Shown here in pieces: positions 23,422-31,507 of a stretch of DNA of 32,647 nt. The stretch is from assembly GCA_045801465.1 (NCBI GenBank), contig JBJMSU010000162.1, positions 1 through 32,647 of the forward strand. Direction: 5' to 3'. Source of the stretch: DATFWC01 sp045801465 (GTDB lineage Bacteria; Pseudomonadota; Alphaproteobacteria; Rhizobiales; Xanthobacteraceae). Position 1 is the first letter of the stretch. Each line of letters begins with the position of its first letter. The position numbers were made by a program, and so were the translations under genes. Under the pieces are notes generated by a model, which searched no databases, was not told the DNA's origin, and saw only the letters and a list, made by a program, of their open reading frames with translations.

Positions 23422-23889
23422 TTACTGTTGCGGTTTGTCAGGGCGGCCCTGGCGGCGCGAGAGGATGCGCGCGACGAGCTGCTCGCGATCGGCGGCGCGA
23501 ATTCTCGTCAGAATCTCTTGCGTGACGGCAGGGCGCATGCGCATGTCGGCAATCGCCTTTGTCAACGCTTCCTCTTCATTCGCGCAGGCCGCAAAGGCGG
23601 ACGCCACGATGGATTCGGTCGGTTGTTGGGTATTGCGGGCCAATCCGTCGGCGTGCAGCAGCTTGCACAGAGTCCACCGCCGCGCCAGAGCGCTGTTGCG
23701 GTCCATTTTCTCCTGAAAATCGACGAACTCCTCCCGCCTTGGTTTCAATTCGCCCGGTGGCGGAGAAGCGAGAGCTTTCGGTCGGCTGCGCGGCAGCGGA
23801 ACGGCCTCGGGCTCAGCGACCTCGGGTGGGGATGCGCAAGCGCACAACGAAACGAATGCGCCGATCGCAATCAGCCGCTTCACCGACAT
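23422..23889 (-). CDS. Small exported, possibly lipidated protein of unknown function
   Basis: The 155-residue protein starts MSVKRLIAIGAFVSLCACAS. The LCAC could be a lipobox, though cysteine at its second position is unusual, so the prediction is weak. A proline-rich linker (PPEVAEPEAVPLPRSRPKAL and SPPPGELKPRR) leads to a helical domain. That domain has two cysteines (WTLCKLLHADG, AFAACANEEEALT) and ends in RAADREQLVARILSRRQGRP. I do not recognise a characterised family. The arrangement suggests an envelope-attached protein with a flexible tether. It lies 22 bases downstream of the CoA-ligase gene and may be co-transcribed with it. Confidence 0.65.
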   Translation of the reverse strand: MSVKRLIAIGAFVSLCACASPPEVAEPEAVPLPRSRPKALASPPPGELKPRREEFVDFQEKMDRNSALARRWTLCKLLHADGLARNTQQPTESIVASAFAACANEEEALTKAIADMRMRPAVTQEILTRIRAADREQLVARILSRRQGRPDKPQQ

Positions 23890-23911
23890 GGCCCCCCCTT
23901 CGGCAGCGTGT

Positions 23912-25237
23912 TCAGGTCGTCTTCTGGCGCAGGTCGCGGACGCGGACCGCCTTGCCCTGCGAGCGCGGCACCTCGCCCGGCGATTTGATGACGACGTCGC
24001 AGGTGACGCCGATCATGGACTTGATGTGATGGGCGACCTCGCGCGCTTTTGCGCGGCGATCGGCCTCGCCGGAATCCGGCGCGAGCTCGACCTCGAGTCC
24101 AGCCTCATCGAGCGCGCCTTGCCGGGTCAGCACGATCTGGTAATGCGGCGACAGTCCCGGCAGGCTCAACAGGATCGCCTCGAGCTGCGACGGATACACG
24201 TTGACGCCACGGATGATGAGCATGTCGTCGCTGCGCCCGGTGACGCGCATGATGCGCACATGGGTCCGGCCGCAGGCACACGGCTCGTCGGCGAGACGCG
24301 TGATGTCCCGCGTGCGATAGCGGATCATCGGCAGCGCCTCCTTGGTCAGCGTGGTGATGACCAATTCGCCAGCCTCCCCGCGCGGCAGAGGCTGCAGCGT
24401 CTCCGGATCGATGACCTCGAACAGGAAATGGTCCTCCCAGCCGTGCAGGCCCTCCTGCGCCACATGGCACTCGCAGGCGACGCCCGGCCCGAGGATTTCC
24501 GACAGGCCGTAAAGGTCCACCGCCTTGACGCCCAACCGCTCCTGAAGGTCGCGGCGCATGGCGTCGCTCCACGGCTCGGCCCCGAACACCCCGATGCGCA
24601 GCGCCGTCTGCCGGAGATCGACCCCCATTTGGCCCGCAACTTCGGCGATGTTGAGCGCATAGGAAGGCGTCGCACACAGCACATTGGCGGCAAAATCCTT
24701 GAGCAGCAGGACTTGGCGCTCGGTACCGCCGCCGGACATGGGAATCACGGTGCATCCGAGCCGCTCGGCCCCGTAGTGCGCGCCTAAGCCCCCGGTGAAC
24801 AGTCCATACCCGTAGGCATTGTGGATGATGTCGCCAGGCTTAGCACCGGCGCAGGCGAGCGACCGCGCCATCAGGTCGGACCAGTTCGCAAGATCGGCCT
24901 TGGTGTAGCCGACGACGGTCGGCTTACCGGTCGTGCCCGACGATGCATGCACCCGAAGCACGTCCTCGCGCGGCACGGCGAACATTGCGAACGGGTAGTT
25001 GTCGCGCAGGTCGGTCTTGACCGTGAACGGAACGCGCATGATGTCGCCGAGGGCCTTGACGTCGCGCGGCTTCACTCCCGCGGCGTCGAAGCTCTTGCGA
25101 AAATGCGAGACGTTGTCGTAGGCGCGCTGCAGCGTGTGCTGCAGACGGGCGAGCTGCAGCGCCGCAAGCTCGTCGCGCGGCATCGTTTCCGCGCGCCGAT
25201 CGAACATATAGACCTGAGCGGCTGTCCGTGTGCTCAT
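23912..25237 (-). CDS. Phenylacetate-CoA ligase (PaaK family)
   Basis: The 441-residue adenylate-forming enzyme activates phenylacetate or a related aryl acid with ATP and CoA. The AMP-binding loop is HASSGTTGKPTVVGYTKADL (near residue 95). Other family blocks are GYGLFTGGLGAHYGAERLGC, LRIGVFGAEPWSDAMRRDL, DLYGLSEILGPGVACECH and MIRYRTRDITRLADEPCACG. The C-terminal domain includes GRSDDMLIIRGVNVYPSQLE. The ATG used begins MSTRTAAQVYMFDRRAETM, the usual family N-terminus; an upstream start at 25306 would add 23 atypical residues. No other paa gene is present. It diverges from a DpgC-like oxygenase gene, which suggests a shared substrate. Confidence 0.9.
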   Translation of the reverse strand: MSTRTAAQVYMFDRRAETMPRDELAALQLARLQHTLQRAYDNVSHFRKSFDAAGVKPRDVKALGDIMRVPFTVKTDLRDNYPFAMFAVPREDVLRVHASSGTTGKPTVVGYTKADLANWSDLMARSLACAGAKPGDIIHNAYGYGLFTGGLGAHYGAERLGCTVIPMSGGGTERQVLLLKDFAANVLCATPSYALNIAEVAGQMGVDLRQTALRIGVFGAEPWSDAMRRDLQERLGVKAVDLYGLSEILGPGVACECHVAQEGLHGWEDHFLFEVIDPETLQPLPRGEAGELVITTLTKEALPMIRYRTRDITRLADEPCACGRTHVRIMRVTGRSDDMLIIRGVNVYPSQLEAILLSLPGLSPHYQIVLTRQGALDEAGLEVELAPDSGEADRRAKAREVAHHIKSMIGVTCDVVIKSPGEVPRSQGKAVRVRDLRQKTT

Positions 25238-25368
25238 GGGCGGGCTCGCCGGCGGAGTGGCGTGTATAGTACCAGCCGGAATGGCGACGTCACGCCCCTC
25301 GACCATATCGCCGACAAGCCATGGAACGGCTAAAAATCAACCGCATGAACCGAGGCCACGATCATTCG

Positions 25369-26757
25369 ATGTCTACGGACGTTCTCAACGCCGCCGGCTT
25401 ACCGGGCGACGCCATGGACGAATGGATACGGGCGGAGCCGGGCGCCACGACCGAGTATGGCTCCGATCGCAGCCGCTTTTCCGCCTATTGGCAGAGATCG
25501 ACGCGGTTGCTGGCGCGCCTGCCGCCGCGCCCCCGCCGCAGCGAGCGTGAACAGGCCGCCGCCGCCATGATCCACGACGCCGCGCGGGCGGCGCGGTCGC
25601 GGTTTCTGGCGAGCCATTGCCATGCGGTTTATGACGCGCTGACGGATCGCCGCGCTCGCTTCGTGCGCCTCGAGCATCTCGTCATTGAAGCCGCGGGCAT
25701 GATCCCGGGTCTCGTGCCGGAGGCGCAGCAGATCGCCGCGGAGGAAGGGCTCAAGCAGAAGGACAAGGACGGCCTCGAAATCGACCAGGGCCTGTTCCTC
25801 GCGGCCGTGCTGCGCAACGAACGGTCGGGCCGCCACCTCTGCCATGCCATGCTGCTGCCGCGCCCTGAAGCGCAAGCGCTGCTGCCGCAGCTCGAGCGCG
25901 ACGGCGTCGTCGAGCTTCCCGGCGCCTCGGTGCAGCGCGACGGCAAGGCCGCCGTGGTGACATTGAAAAATCCGCGCTTCCTCAACGCCGAGGATCAGAC
26001 CACGCTCGATGGCACGGAAACCTGCGTCGACCTCGCCTTGCTCGACCGGGCGAGCGAAGTCGCCGTCCTGCGCGGCGCCGCGGTCGAGCATCCCAAGTAC
26101 CGCGGGCAGCGCGTGTTCGGGGCCGGCATCAATCTCACCCACCTCTACCACGGCCGCATTCCCTTCACCTGGTACCTCCAGCGCGACCTCGGCTACGTCA
26201 ACAAGCTCTATCGCGGCTTGGCGCGCGCCGACGACGCGCCGCCGGACGAGTTCGGCGGCGAGACCATCGAGAAGCCGTGGATCGCGGCGGTCGAGACCTT
26301 CGCCATCGGCGGCCACTGCCAGGTCCTGCTGGCGGTGGACTACGTGATCGCCGAGCGCACCGCATTCCTGACGCTGCCGGCGCGCAAGGAGGGCATCATT
26401 CCGGGCGCCGCCAACATGCGCCTGCCGCGCTTCACCGGTGACCGGATTGCTCGCCAGGCGATCCAGTACGAGCGGCGGCTCCCCTGCGACAGCCCGGAAG
26501 GGCGACTCGTTTGCGACGAGATCGTCGAGACGGGAGCGATGGATGCCGGCCTGGCGCAGGTGGTGACGGCGCTTGCCAGTTCAGGCGTGGTCAGTACCGC
26601 CGGCAATCGCCGCGCCATCCGGGTTACCCAGGAGCCGTTGGACATGTTCCGCGCCTACTTCGCCGTCTACGCGCGCGAGCAGGCCTATTGCCACTTCAGC
26701 CCCGCTCTCATCGCCAACCTGGAGCGGCACTGGAACGCGCAGAACCGGAACGTGTGA
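25369..26757 (+). CDS. DpgC-like enoyl-CoA hydratase-fold protein (possible arylacetyl-CoA oxygenase)
   Basis: The 462-residue protein has an N-terminal helical part of about 190 residues and a crotonase domain. It closely follows DpgC, the cofactor-free dioxygenase that turns 3,5-dihydroxyphenylacetyl-CoA into the arylglyoxylate. Shared blocks are the oxyanion-hole segment KYRGQRVFGAGINLTHLYHG, QRDLGYVNKLYRGLA, AAVETFAIGGHCQVLLAVDY and LPARKEGIIPGAANMRLPRF. DpgC normally serves glycopeptide antibiotic synthesis, but no such genes are here. The start is uncertain: ATGs at 25321 and 25345 would add 16 or 8 residues of atypical codon use, and none has a clear ribosome binding site. Pairing with a phenylacetate-CoA ligase supports an aryl-CoA substrate. 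Confidence 0.82.
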   Translation: MSTDVLNAAGLPGDAMDEWIRAEPGATTEYGSDRSRFSAYWQRSTRLLARLPPRPRRSEREQAAAAMIHDAARAARSRFLASHCHAVYDALTDRRARFVRLEHLVIEAAGMIPGLVPEAQQIAAEEGLKQKDKDGLEIDQGLFLAAVLRNERSGRHLCHAMLLPRPEAQALLPQLERDGVVELPGASVQRDGKAAVVTLKNPRFLNAEDQTTLDGTETCVDLALLDRASEVAVLRGAAVEHPKYRGQRVFGAGINLTHLYHGRIPFTWYLQRDLGYVNKLYRGLARADDAPPDEFGGETIEKPWIAAVETFAIGGHCQVLLAVDYVIAERTAFLTLPARKEGIIPGAANMRLPRFTGDRIARQAIQYERRLPCDSPEGRLVCDEIVETGAMDAGLAQVVTALASSGVVSTAGNRRAIRVTQEPLDMFRAYFAVYAREQAYCHFSPALIANLERHWNAQNRNV

Positions 26758-26782
26758 GACGTCTTCGGATAAACGATTCGAT

Positions 26783-26893
26783 CGTCATTGCCGGGCGAGC
26801 CGCTACAGCGGCGAGGGTTGTCCCGGCAAGCCATCCCTTTCGTTACAGATGGATCACCGGGTCTCGGCGCTTCGCGCCGGCCCGGTGATGACG
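26783..26893. repeat. Interspersed palindromic repeat, second type
   Basis: Outer arms CGTCATTGCCGGG (26783-26795) and CCCGGTGATGACG (26881-26893) are near-complementary (11 of 13). Internal GGATCACCGGGTC and CGGCGCTTCGCGCCGG add further dyads. I recognise the CGTCATTGCCGGGC...GGATCACCGGGTC pattern as a common intergenic element of Bradyrhizobium-like genomes. It fills the gap between the convergent DpgC-like and thioesterase genes and may end both transcripts. Confidence 0.8.
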
Positions 26894-26910
26894 AGGTTTC
26901 GGTCTGGCGC

Positions 26911-27321
26911 TCAGCGCGCGGCGGCCCGCTTGGCCGCCTTCGCCTTCAGGCGCTCCAGCGTCTTCGCCACCTCGACGACGAAACGGGTGTGGCTGCCGCT
27001 GCTGATGGGCTCGAGGTCGTCCTGCACGGCGACGTCGAAAGTGATCTTGCGCCGGTCGACGGCGGAGACCGTCACGGTGATTTCCACCTCCATGTCGGGG
27101 AGCGTCGGCGCCAGGTGCTTGAGCGCAACCTCCATGCCGACCGAATCCTCACCCGGATCCGCGTGCTCGAGGATGAGGTCGCGACACGCATGCTCGACGT
27201 CGCGCACCAGCTGGGGAGTCGCATAGACCCGTCCTTCCTCGCCCATGAAGCCGATGGTGCGCTCGCGGTCGACGACGAGGCGCCTCACCAGCGAGAGTCC
27301 CGGCCGCAGGCTGTCCTTCAT
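26911..27321 (-). CDS. Hotdog-fold thioesterase, FlK (fluoroacetyl-CoA thioesterase)-like
   Basis: The 136-residue protein starts MKDSLRPGLSLVRRLVVDRE, closely resembling the N-terminus of FlK-type thioesterases. VYATPQLVRDVEHACRDLIL, GEDSVGMEVALKHLAPTLP and VEITVTVSAVDRRKITFDVA follow the hotdog pattern, as does SSGSHTRFVVEVAKTLERL. The catalytic region includes the conserved glutamate and histidine (RDVEHAC and LKHLAPT). Members hydrolyse acyl-CoAs; fluoroacetyl-CoA itself is unlikely here. The ATG overlaps the dehydrogenase stop by four bases, so it ends the arginine-gene operon. The C-terminal lysine/alanine-rich tail (KAKAAKRAAAR) is probably disordered. Confidence 0.83.
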   Translation of the reverse strand: MKDSLRPGLSLVRRLVVDRERTIGFMGEEGRVYATPQLVRDVEHACRDLILEHADPGEDSVGMEVALKHLAPTLPDMEVEITVTVSAVDRRKITFDVAVQDDLEPISSGSHTRFVVEVAKTLERLKAKAAKRAAAR

Positions 27322-28208
27322 GGCTCATCTCCATAGGTCTGGACCATGTGATCGCGAACGAACCGGGCAAGCTCGGCGAGATCGCCGCGACCGGCACCGG
27401 CCGCGACCGCCGCCGAAAGGGCGGCAAGCGTGCCGGCGGCGACCGGCATCGCGACGCCCGTGGCGGCGCCGGTCGCGACCGCCGACATCAGGTCCTTGCG
27501 CAAGGTGACGAGATCGAGCGTGATGTCGGCCTTCTCGCCCTTGAGCACCGGGAGCTTGGCCGTGAGCCAGCCGGTTGCGGTCGGCGCCTCCTTGAGCACG
27601 TCGAGCATCTGATCCAACGTGAGGCCCTGCCGTGCCCCGAGCGCCAGCGATTCCGCGAGCGCCTCGATATAGGCGCCGAGCCCCAGATTGACGGCGAGCT
27701 TCATGGCGTAGCCGCTGCCGTTCCCACCCAGATGAACGATGCGGCGCGCGAGCTTGTCCAGCACCGGCCGCGCCCGCTCGACGTCCTTGGCTTCTCCGCC
27801 CACGAGAGCGAACAGCTTGCCGTCGCGAACGCTCGGGATCGTGCCGAGCACGGGCGCTTCGATGAGCCGCGCTCCGCGGGTCGCGACCACGGGCGCGAGC
27901 TCACGCCCGGTCGCCGGCCGCAGCGTGCTCATCTCGATGAAGAGCTTGCCGGCGACGTCCGCCTCGAGGAAGCCGATATCCCCGGTGAACAGCTTTCGCA
28001 CTCCGCTGTCCTCGGTGATGATCGAGATGACGATGTCCGATTGGGCGGCGACCTCCCGCGCATCGGCCGCAATGCGCAAGCCGCGTTTGCCGGCCGCACC
28101 GGCCGCGTTTCGATCATGGTCCCAGCCGACCAGCTCGAAGCCTTGCTCGGCGAGGCGCTGCGCCATGGCGCCGCCCATGCGGCCGAGGCCGACGAGGCCG
28201 ATTATCAA
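27318..28208 (-). CDS. NAD(P)-dependent beta-hydroxyacid dehydrogenase family protein, second copy
   Basis: The 296-residue protein is another member of the 3-hydroxyisobutyrate dehydrogenase family, different in sequence from the copy at 18152. Motifs are GLVGLGRMGGAMAQRLAEQG at the N-terminus, LIEAPVLGTIPSVRDGKLFA near residue 120 and the lysine in GNGSGYAMKLAVNLGLGAYI near residue 170. A KD pair occurs in LVTLRKDLMSAV. The start is a TTG: its four bases TTGA overlap the hslO stop, GGTGGAAGA lies just upstream, and the reading then opens with IIGLVGLGRMGG as expected. The substrate is unknown. Operon position after argD, argF and hslO gives no clear hint. Confidence 0.85.
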   Translation of the reverse strand: MIIGLVGLGRMGGAMAQRLAEQGFELVGWDHDRNAAGAAGKRGLRIAADAREVAAQSDIVISIITEDSGVRKLFTGDIGFLEADVAGKLFIEMSTLRPATGRELAPVVATRGARLIEAPVLGTIPSVRDGKLFALVGGEAKDVERARPVLDKLARRIVHLGGNGSGYAMKLAVNLGLGAYIEALAESLALGARQGLTLDQMLDVLKEAPTATGWLTAKLPVLKGEKADITLDLVTLRKDLMSAVATGAATGVAMPVAAGTLAALSAAVAAGAGRGDLAELARFVRDHMVQTYGDEP

Positions 28209-29197
28209 TCTTCCACCTCGCCCGGCGCGAACACGTACGTGGCGTTGCAAAACTCGCACGTGACGCGGATCGCCCCGTCTTCGACCATATGGTCGCGGTC
28301 GTCGGCCGAGAAGCTGCGCAGCATGGAGGCCACCCCGTCGCGCGAGCAGGAACACTGCGCGCGCACCGCCACGTTCCTGAATACGCGCACGCCGCGCTCA
28401 TGGAACAGCCGGTACAGCAGCCGTTCGCTCGAGAGCGCCGGATCGATCAGCTCGATGTCCTCGACGGTGGAGATGAGCGAGCGGCCCTCCACCCAGGCGT
28501 CATCCTCCGGCACGACGTGCGGCGCCGTTCCTTCCGGCGCGTCGCCGGGGTCGAGATCGGCCTGGCGCATCCGCTCCGCCGACTTGGGCAGGAACTGCAG
28601 CAGAATGCCGCCGGCACGCCAGCGGTGGCGGACGCCCTCGCCGTCCATGCGGAATTCTTCAGCGACGGCGAGCCGGACCCGGGTGGGGATCTGCTCGGAG
28701 CGGCGAAAATATTCGTGCGCGGTCGCTTCCAGGCTGCCGCCCTGCACCGCCACCAGACCTTGGTACCGGCTCATGTCGGGTCCCTGGTCGACCGTCATGG
28801 CAAGGTGGCCCTGGCCGAGCAGCGCGCCCGCCGACGTCTGCCCGGCCGCAATGGCTTCGGCCACGCGTCCCTTGTCGTAGCGGGCGCAGGCGCGCAGGCG
28901 CCCGGGCGTGGTGAAATCGACCACCAGCATGCGCACGGGGCCGTCGGTCTGCGTCTGCAGAATGAACTTGCCGCTGAACTTGAGCGAGGAGCCGAGCAGC
29001 GCGGTGAGGACGATCGCCTCGCCCAGGAGCTTGGCGACGGGCGCGGGGTCGTCGTGACGCGTCAGGATCTCGTCGATCGCAGGGCCAAGCCGCACCACCC
29101 GGCCGCGCAAATCCAGCGCCGCGACGGCGAACGGCTGAACCGTATCGTCGGCGGATGTCGCCGCAGGAGCGCGGGTCGGAATGGCGATGTCGCTCAT
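28205..29197 (-). CDS. hslO: Hsp33 redox-regulated chaperonin
   Basis: This 330-residue cytoplasmic chaperone is switched on by oxidation of its zinc-bound cysteines. The C-terminal zinc centre is complete: CSC in VRAQCSCSRDGVASMLRSFS and CEFC in VTCEFCNATYVFAPGE. The N-terminal domain is recognised by LGEAIVLTALLGSSLKFSGK, ILQTQTDGPVRMLVVDF and GHLAMTVDQGPDMSRYQGLV. An N-terminal extension of about 20 residues (MSDIAIPTRAPAATSADDTV) is common in alphaproteobacteria. The ATG overlaps the argF stop by four bases, and the stop overlaps the following dehydrogenase start. Linkage of hslO to argD-argF is typical of Rhizobiales. Confidence 0.95.
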   Translation of the reverse strand: MSDIAIPTRAPAATSADDTVQPFAVAALDLRGRVVRLGPAIDEILTRHDDPAPVAKLLGEAIVLTALLGSSLKFSGKFILQTQTDGPVRMLVVDFTTPGRLRACARYDKGRVAEAIAAGQTSAGALLGQGHLAMTVDQGPDMSRYQGLVAVQGGSLEATAHEYFRRSEQIPTRVRLAVAEEFRMDGEGVRHRWRAGGILLQFLPKSAERMRQADLDPGDAPEGTAPHVVPEDDAWVEGRSLISTVEDIELIDPALSSERLLYRLFHERGVRVFRNVAVRAQCSCSRDGVASMLRSFSADDRDHMVEDGAIRVTCEFCNATYVFAPGEVED

Positions 29198-30129
29198 CGC
29201 GCCTCCGCGTGGAGACACCAGGCGAGAATGCCTCGTTGCGCGTGCAGCCTGTTCTCGGCTTCGTCGAACACGACAGATTGCGGCCCGTCGATCACGTCGT
29301 CGCTGACCTCCTCGCCGCGATGGGCCGGAAGGCAATGCATGAACAGGGCATCGGGTTTCGCCTTGGCCATCAGCCTGGCATTGACCTGATACGGCTTCAA
29401 AAGGTTGTGACGGCGCGCGCCGTCCTTGTCGCCCATCGAGACCCAGGTGTCGGTCACGACGCAGTCGGCGCCCGTCACGGCTTCCTCCGGATCGGTCCCG
29501 ACCAGAATGGCGGCGCCGGATGCCTTGATCCAATCCAGGAGCGCCGTCTTCGGGGCGAGCGGCGGCGGCGCCGCGATTCTCAGGCGGAACTCGAACCGTT
29601 GCGCCGCATGAACCCACGAGGTGAGCACGTTGTTGGCGTCGCCGGTCCAGGCGACAGTCCTGCCGCGGATCGGGCCGCGGTGCTCCTCATAGGTCATCAC
29701 GTCGGCCATGACCTGGCACGGATGCGAGATGCTGGTGAGCCCGTTGATCACCGGCACCGTGGCGTGACGGGCGAACTCGACGAGCGCCGCGTGATCGAGC
29801 ATGCGGATCACGATGGCGTCGATATAGCGCGACAAGACCCGTGCCGTGTCGCCGATCGTCTCGCCGCGTCCGAGCTGCATGTCGTGCGTGGTCAGCACCA
29901 TGCTCTCGCCGCCGAGCTGGCGCATGGCGACGTCGAAAGAGACGCGGGTGCGGGTCGAAGGCTTGTCGAAAATCATCACCAGGGTCCGCCCGGCCAGCGG
30001 CCTGTCGGCAATGAACCCGTCGCTTTTCACGCGCGCCTTCGATGACCGGCTCGCCTCGATGATGGCGCGCAATTCCGGGGCCGGGACCTCGGTCAGATCG
30101 AGAAAGTGGCGGATGCCGTTTGCGCTCAC
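29194..30129 (-). CDS. argF: Ornithine carbamoyltransferase
   Basis: This 311-residue enzyme of arginine synthesis joins ornithine and carbamoyl phosphate to give citrulline. It shows the carbamoyl-phosphate motif STRTRVSFDVAMRQLGG near residue 55, HPCQVMADVMTYEEHRG near residue 132 and the ornithine-loop HCLPAHRGEEV near residue 270. DTWVSMGDKDGAR is the SMG loop. The length is standard. The first residues MSANGIRHFLDLTEVPAPEL are the usual alphaproteobacterial N-terminus. Both ends overlap neighbours by four bases (ATGA), giving tight translational coupling with argD before it and hslO after it. Confidence 0.96.
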   Translation of the reverse strand: MSANGIRHFLDLTEVPAPELRAIIEASRSSKARVKSDGFIADRPLAGRTLVMIFDKPSTRTRVSFDVAMRQLGGESMVLTTHDMQLGRGETIGDTARVLSRYIDAIVIRMLDHAALVEFARHATVPVINGLTSISHPCQVMADVMTYEEHRGPIRGRTVAWTGDANNVLTSWVHAAQRFEFRLRIAAPPPLAPKTALLDWIKASGAAILVGTDPEEAVTGADCVVTDTWVSMGDKDGARRHNLLKPYQVNARLMAKAKPDALFMHCLPAHRGEEVSDDVIDGPQSVVFDEAENRLHAQRGILAWCLHAEAR

Positions 30130-31334
30130 TTGGCCGCCTCCACCTTTTCGGCTCGGGCGAGCCCCGCCTCGATCTGCGTCGCCGCGCGATCGAGACGGGC
30201 CAGCGCCTCGGCGACTTCGCTCTCGCCGATGATGAGCGGGGGCAGCAAGCGGACCACGTTCTCGCCGGCGGCAACGCTGAGAAGCCGTTCGGCGCGCAGC
30301 GCCTCGACCAGATCGGCGGCCGGGACGAGCGGCTTGAGGCCGATCAGCAAGCCTTCGCCGCGCAGCTCGGCGATCACCGCCGGGTGGCGGTCTTTCAGCT
30401 CGGCCAGGCGCTGTTTGAGCAGCAGCCCGGTTTGCCGCACGCGGTCGAGAAACCCGGGCGCGAGCACGACGTCGAGCACCGCATGGGCGGCAGCCATGGC
30501 GAGCGGATTGCCGCCGAAGGTCGAGCCGTGCGTGCCGGCGGTCATGCCCTGGGCGGCGGCGGCCGTCGCGAGGCAGGCGCCGATGGGAAAGCCGCCGCCC
30601 AGCCCCTTGGCGAGCGCCATGATGTCGGGCGCGACGCCGACCCGCTGATAGGCGAAGAGGTGGCCGGTGCGTCCCATGCCGGTCTGCACCTCGTCGAAGA
30701 TGAGGAGCAGGCCGTGCTCGTCGCAGATCTGGCGCAGGATCTTGAGGAACTGCGTGGACGGCGTGCGCACGCCGCCTTCGCCCTGGATCGGCTCGATCAG
30801 GATCGCGGCCGTCTGCGGGCCGACCGTGCGTCTGACGGCAGCGACATCATCGAGCGGCAGCTGATCGAAGCCATCGACTACCGGACCGAAGCCGTCGAGA
30901 TGCTTCTTCTGGCCGCCGGCCGCGAGCGTCGCCAGGGTGCGGCCGTGAAAGGCGCCCTCGAAGGTGATGATGCGATAACGCTCGGGCTGCCCGTTGGCCG
31001 TGTGATACTTGCGCGCGACTTTGATCGCGCCCTCCATCGCCTCGGCGCCCGAATTGCTGAAGAACACCAGATCGGCGAAGCTTTCGGCACACAGCCGCTC
31101 GGCCAGACGCTCGCCGTCGGGCATGCGGTAGAGGTTGGACACGTGCCAGACTTTGCGGGCCTGCTCGGTCAGCGCAGCGACGAGATGGGGATGGGCATGG
31201 CCGAGCACGTTGACGGCGACCCCGGCGGCAAAATCGAGGTAGCGGTCGCCGTTATCAGCCACCAGCCAAGCGCCCTCGCCTCGCTCGAAGGCAAGGTCGA
31301 CGCGCGCATAGGTGGGCATCAAACGCGAGGTCAC
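30126..31334 (-). CDS. argD: Acetylornithine aminotransferase
   Basis: This PLP-dependent class III aminotransferase of 402 residues converts N-acetylglutamate semialdehyde to N-acetylornithine. Motifs are LDFAAGVAVNVLGHAHPHLV near residue 35, FFSNSGAEAMEGAIKVARKY near residue 95, FEGAFHGRTLATLAAGGQKK, LLLIFDEVQTGMGRTG, and the PLP lysine in MALAKGLGGGFPIGA. Start choice: a GTG giving VTSRLMPTYARVDLAFERGE is used; the ATG at 31319 (MPTYARV) is a fair alternative. A GTG at 31397 lies only a few bases from the predicted transcription start, inside a hairpin, and is unlikely. It heads the operon that continues with argF and hslO. Confidence 0.94.
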   Translation of the reverse strand: MTSRLMPTYARVDLAFERGEGAWLVADNGDRYLDFAAGVAVNVLGHAHPHLVAALTEQARKVWHVSNLYRMPDGERLAERLCAESFADLVFFSNSGAEAMEGAIKVARKYHTANGQPERYRIITFEGAFHGRTLATLAAGGQKKHLDGFGPVVDGFDQLPLDDVAAVRRTVGPQTAAILIEPIQGEGGVRTPSTQFLKILRQICDEHGLLLIFDEVQTGMGRTGHLFAYQRVGVAPDIMALAKGLGGGFPIGACLATAAAAQGMTAGTHGSTFGGNPLAMAAAHAVLDVVLAPGFLDRVRQTGLLLKQRLAELKDRHPAVIAELRGEGLLIGLKPLVPAADLVEALRAERLLSVAAGENVVRLLPPLIIGESEVAEALARLDRAATQIEAGLARAEKVEAAK

Positions 31335-31373
31335 CTGAGGGAACCGTCCGCCGAACGTCGTGTTGAAATGAAT

Positions 31374-31398
31374 CGTGCCGCCTCTCCGGGGCGGCACG
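31374..31398 (-). promoter_or_regulatory. Hairpin in the argD mRNA leader
   Basis: A perfect 9-bp stem CGTGCCGCC/GGCGGCACG with a seven-base loop lies between the predicted argD start site (near 31400) and the GTG at 31334. Because it begins at the very 5' end of the predicted transcript, it may stabilise the mRNA. A role in attenuation cannot be judged from the sequence. Confidence 0.4.
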
Positions 31399-31406
31399 AC
31401 GGTTGC

Positions 31407-31434
31407 ATTCTATTGGACCGCCGCGACGTGTCAA
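31407..31434 (-). promoter_or_regulatory. argD operon promoter (sigma-70 type)
   Basis: Read on the minus strand: a perfect TTGACA (31434-31429), a 16-base spacer and TAGAAT (31412-31407, five of six). The start site would be near 31400, about 65 bases before the argD start codon. This is one of the best promoter matches in the window. Confidence 0.75.
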
Positions 31435-31507
31435 CACGAGCCCTGGAGGGCCAGTTTCGGCTTGTCGGCACCGTTTTGACGGACATTAGTGGGGAAAACA
31501 CGAATGA

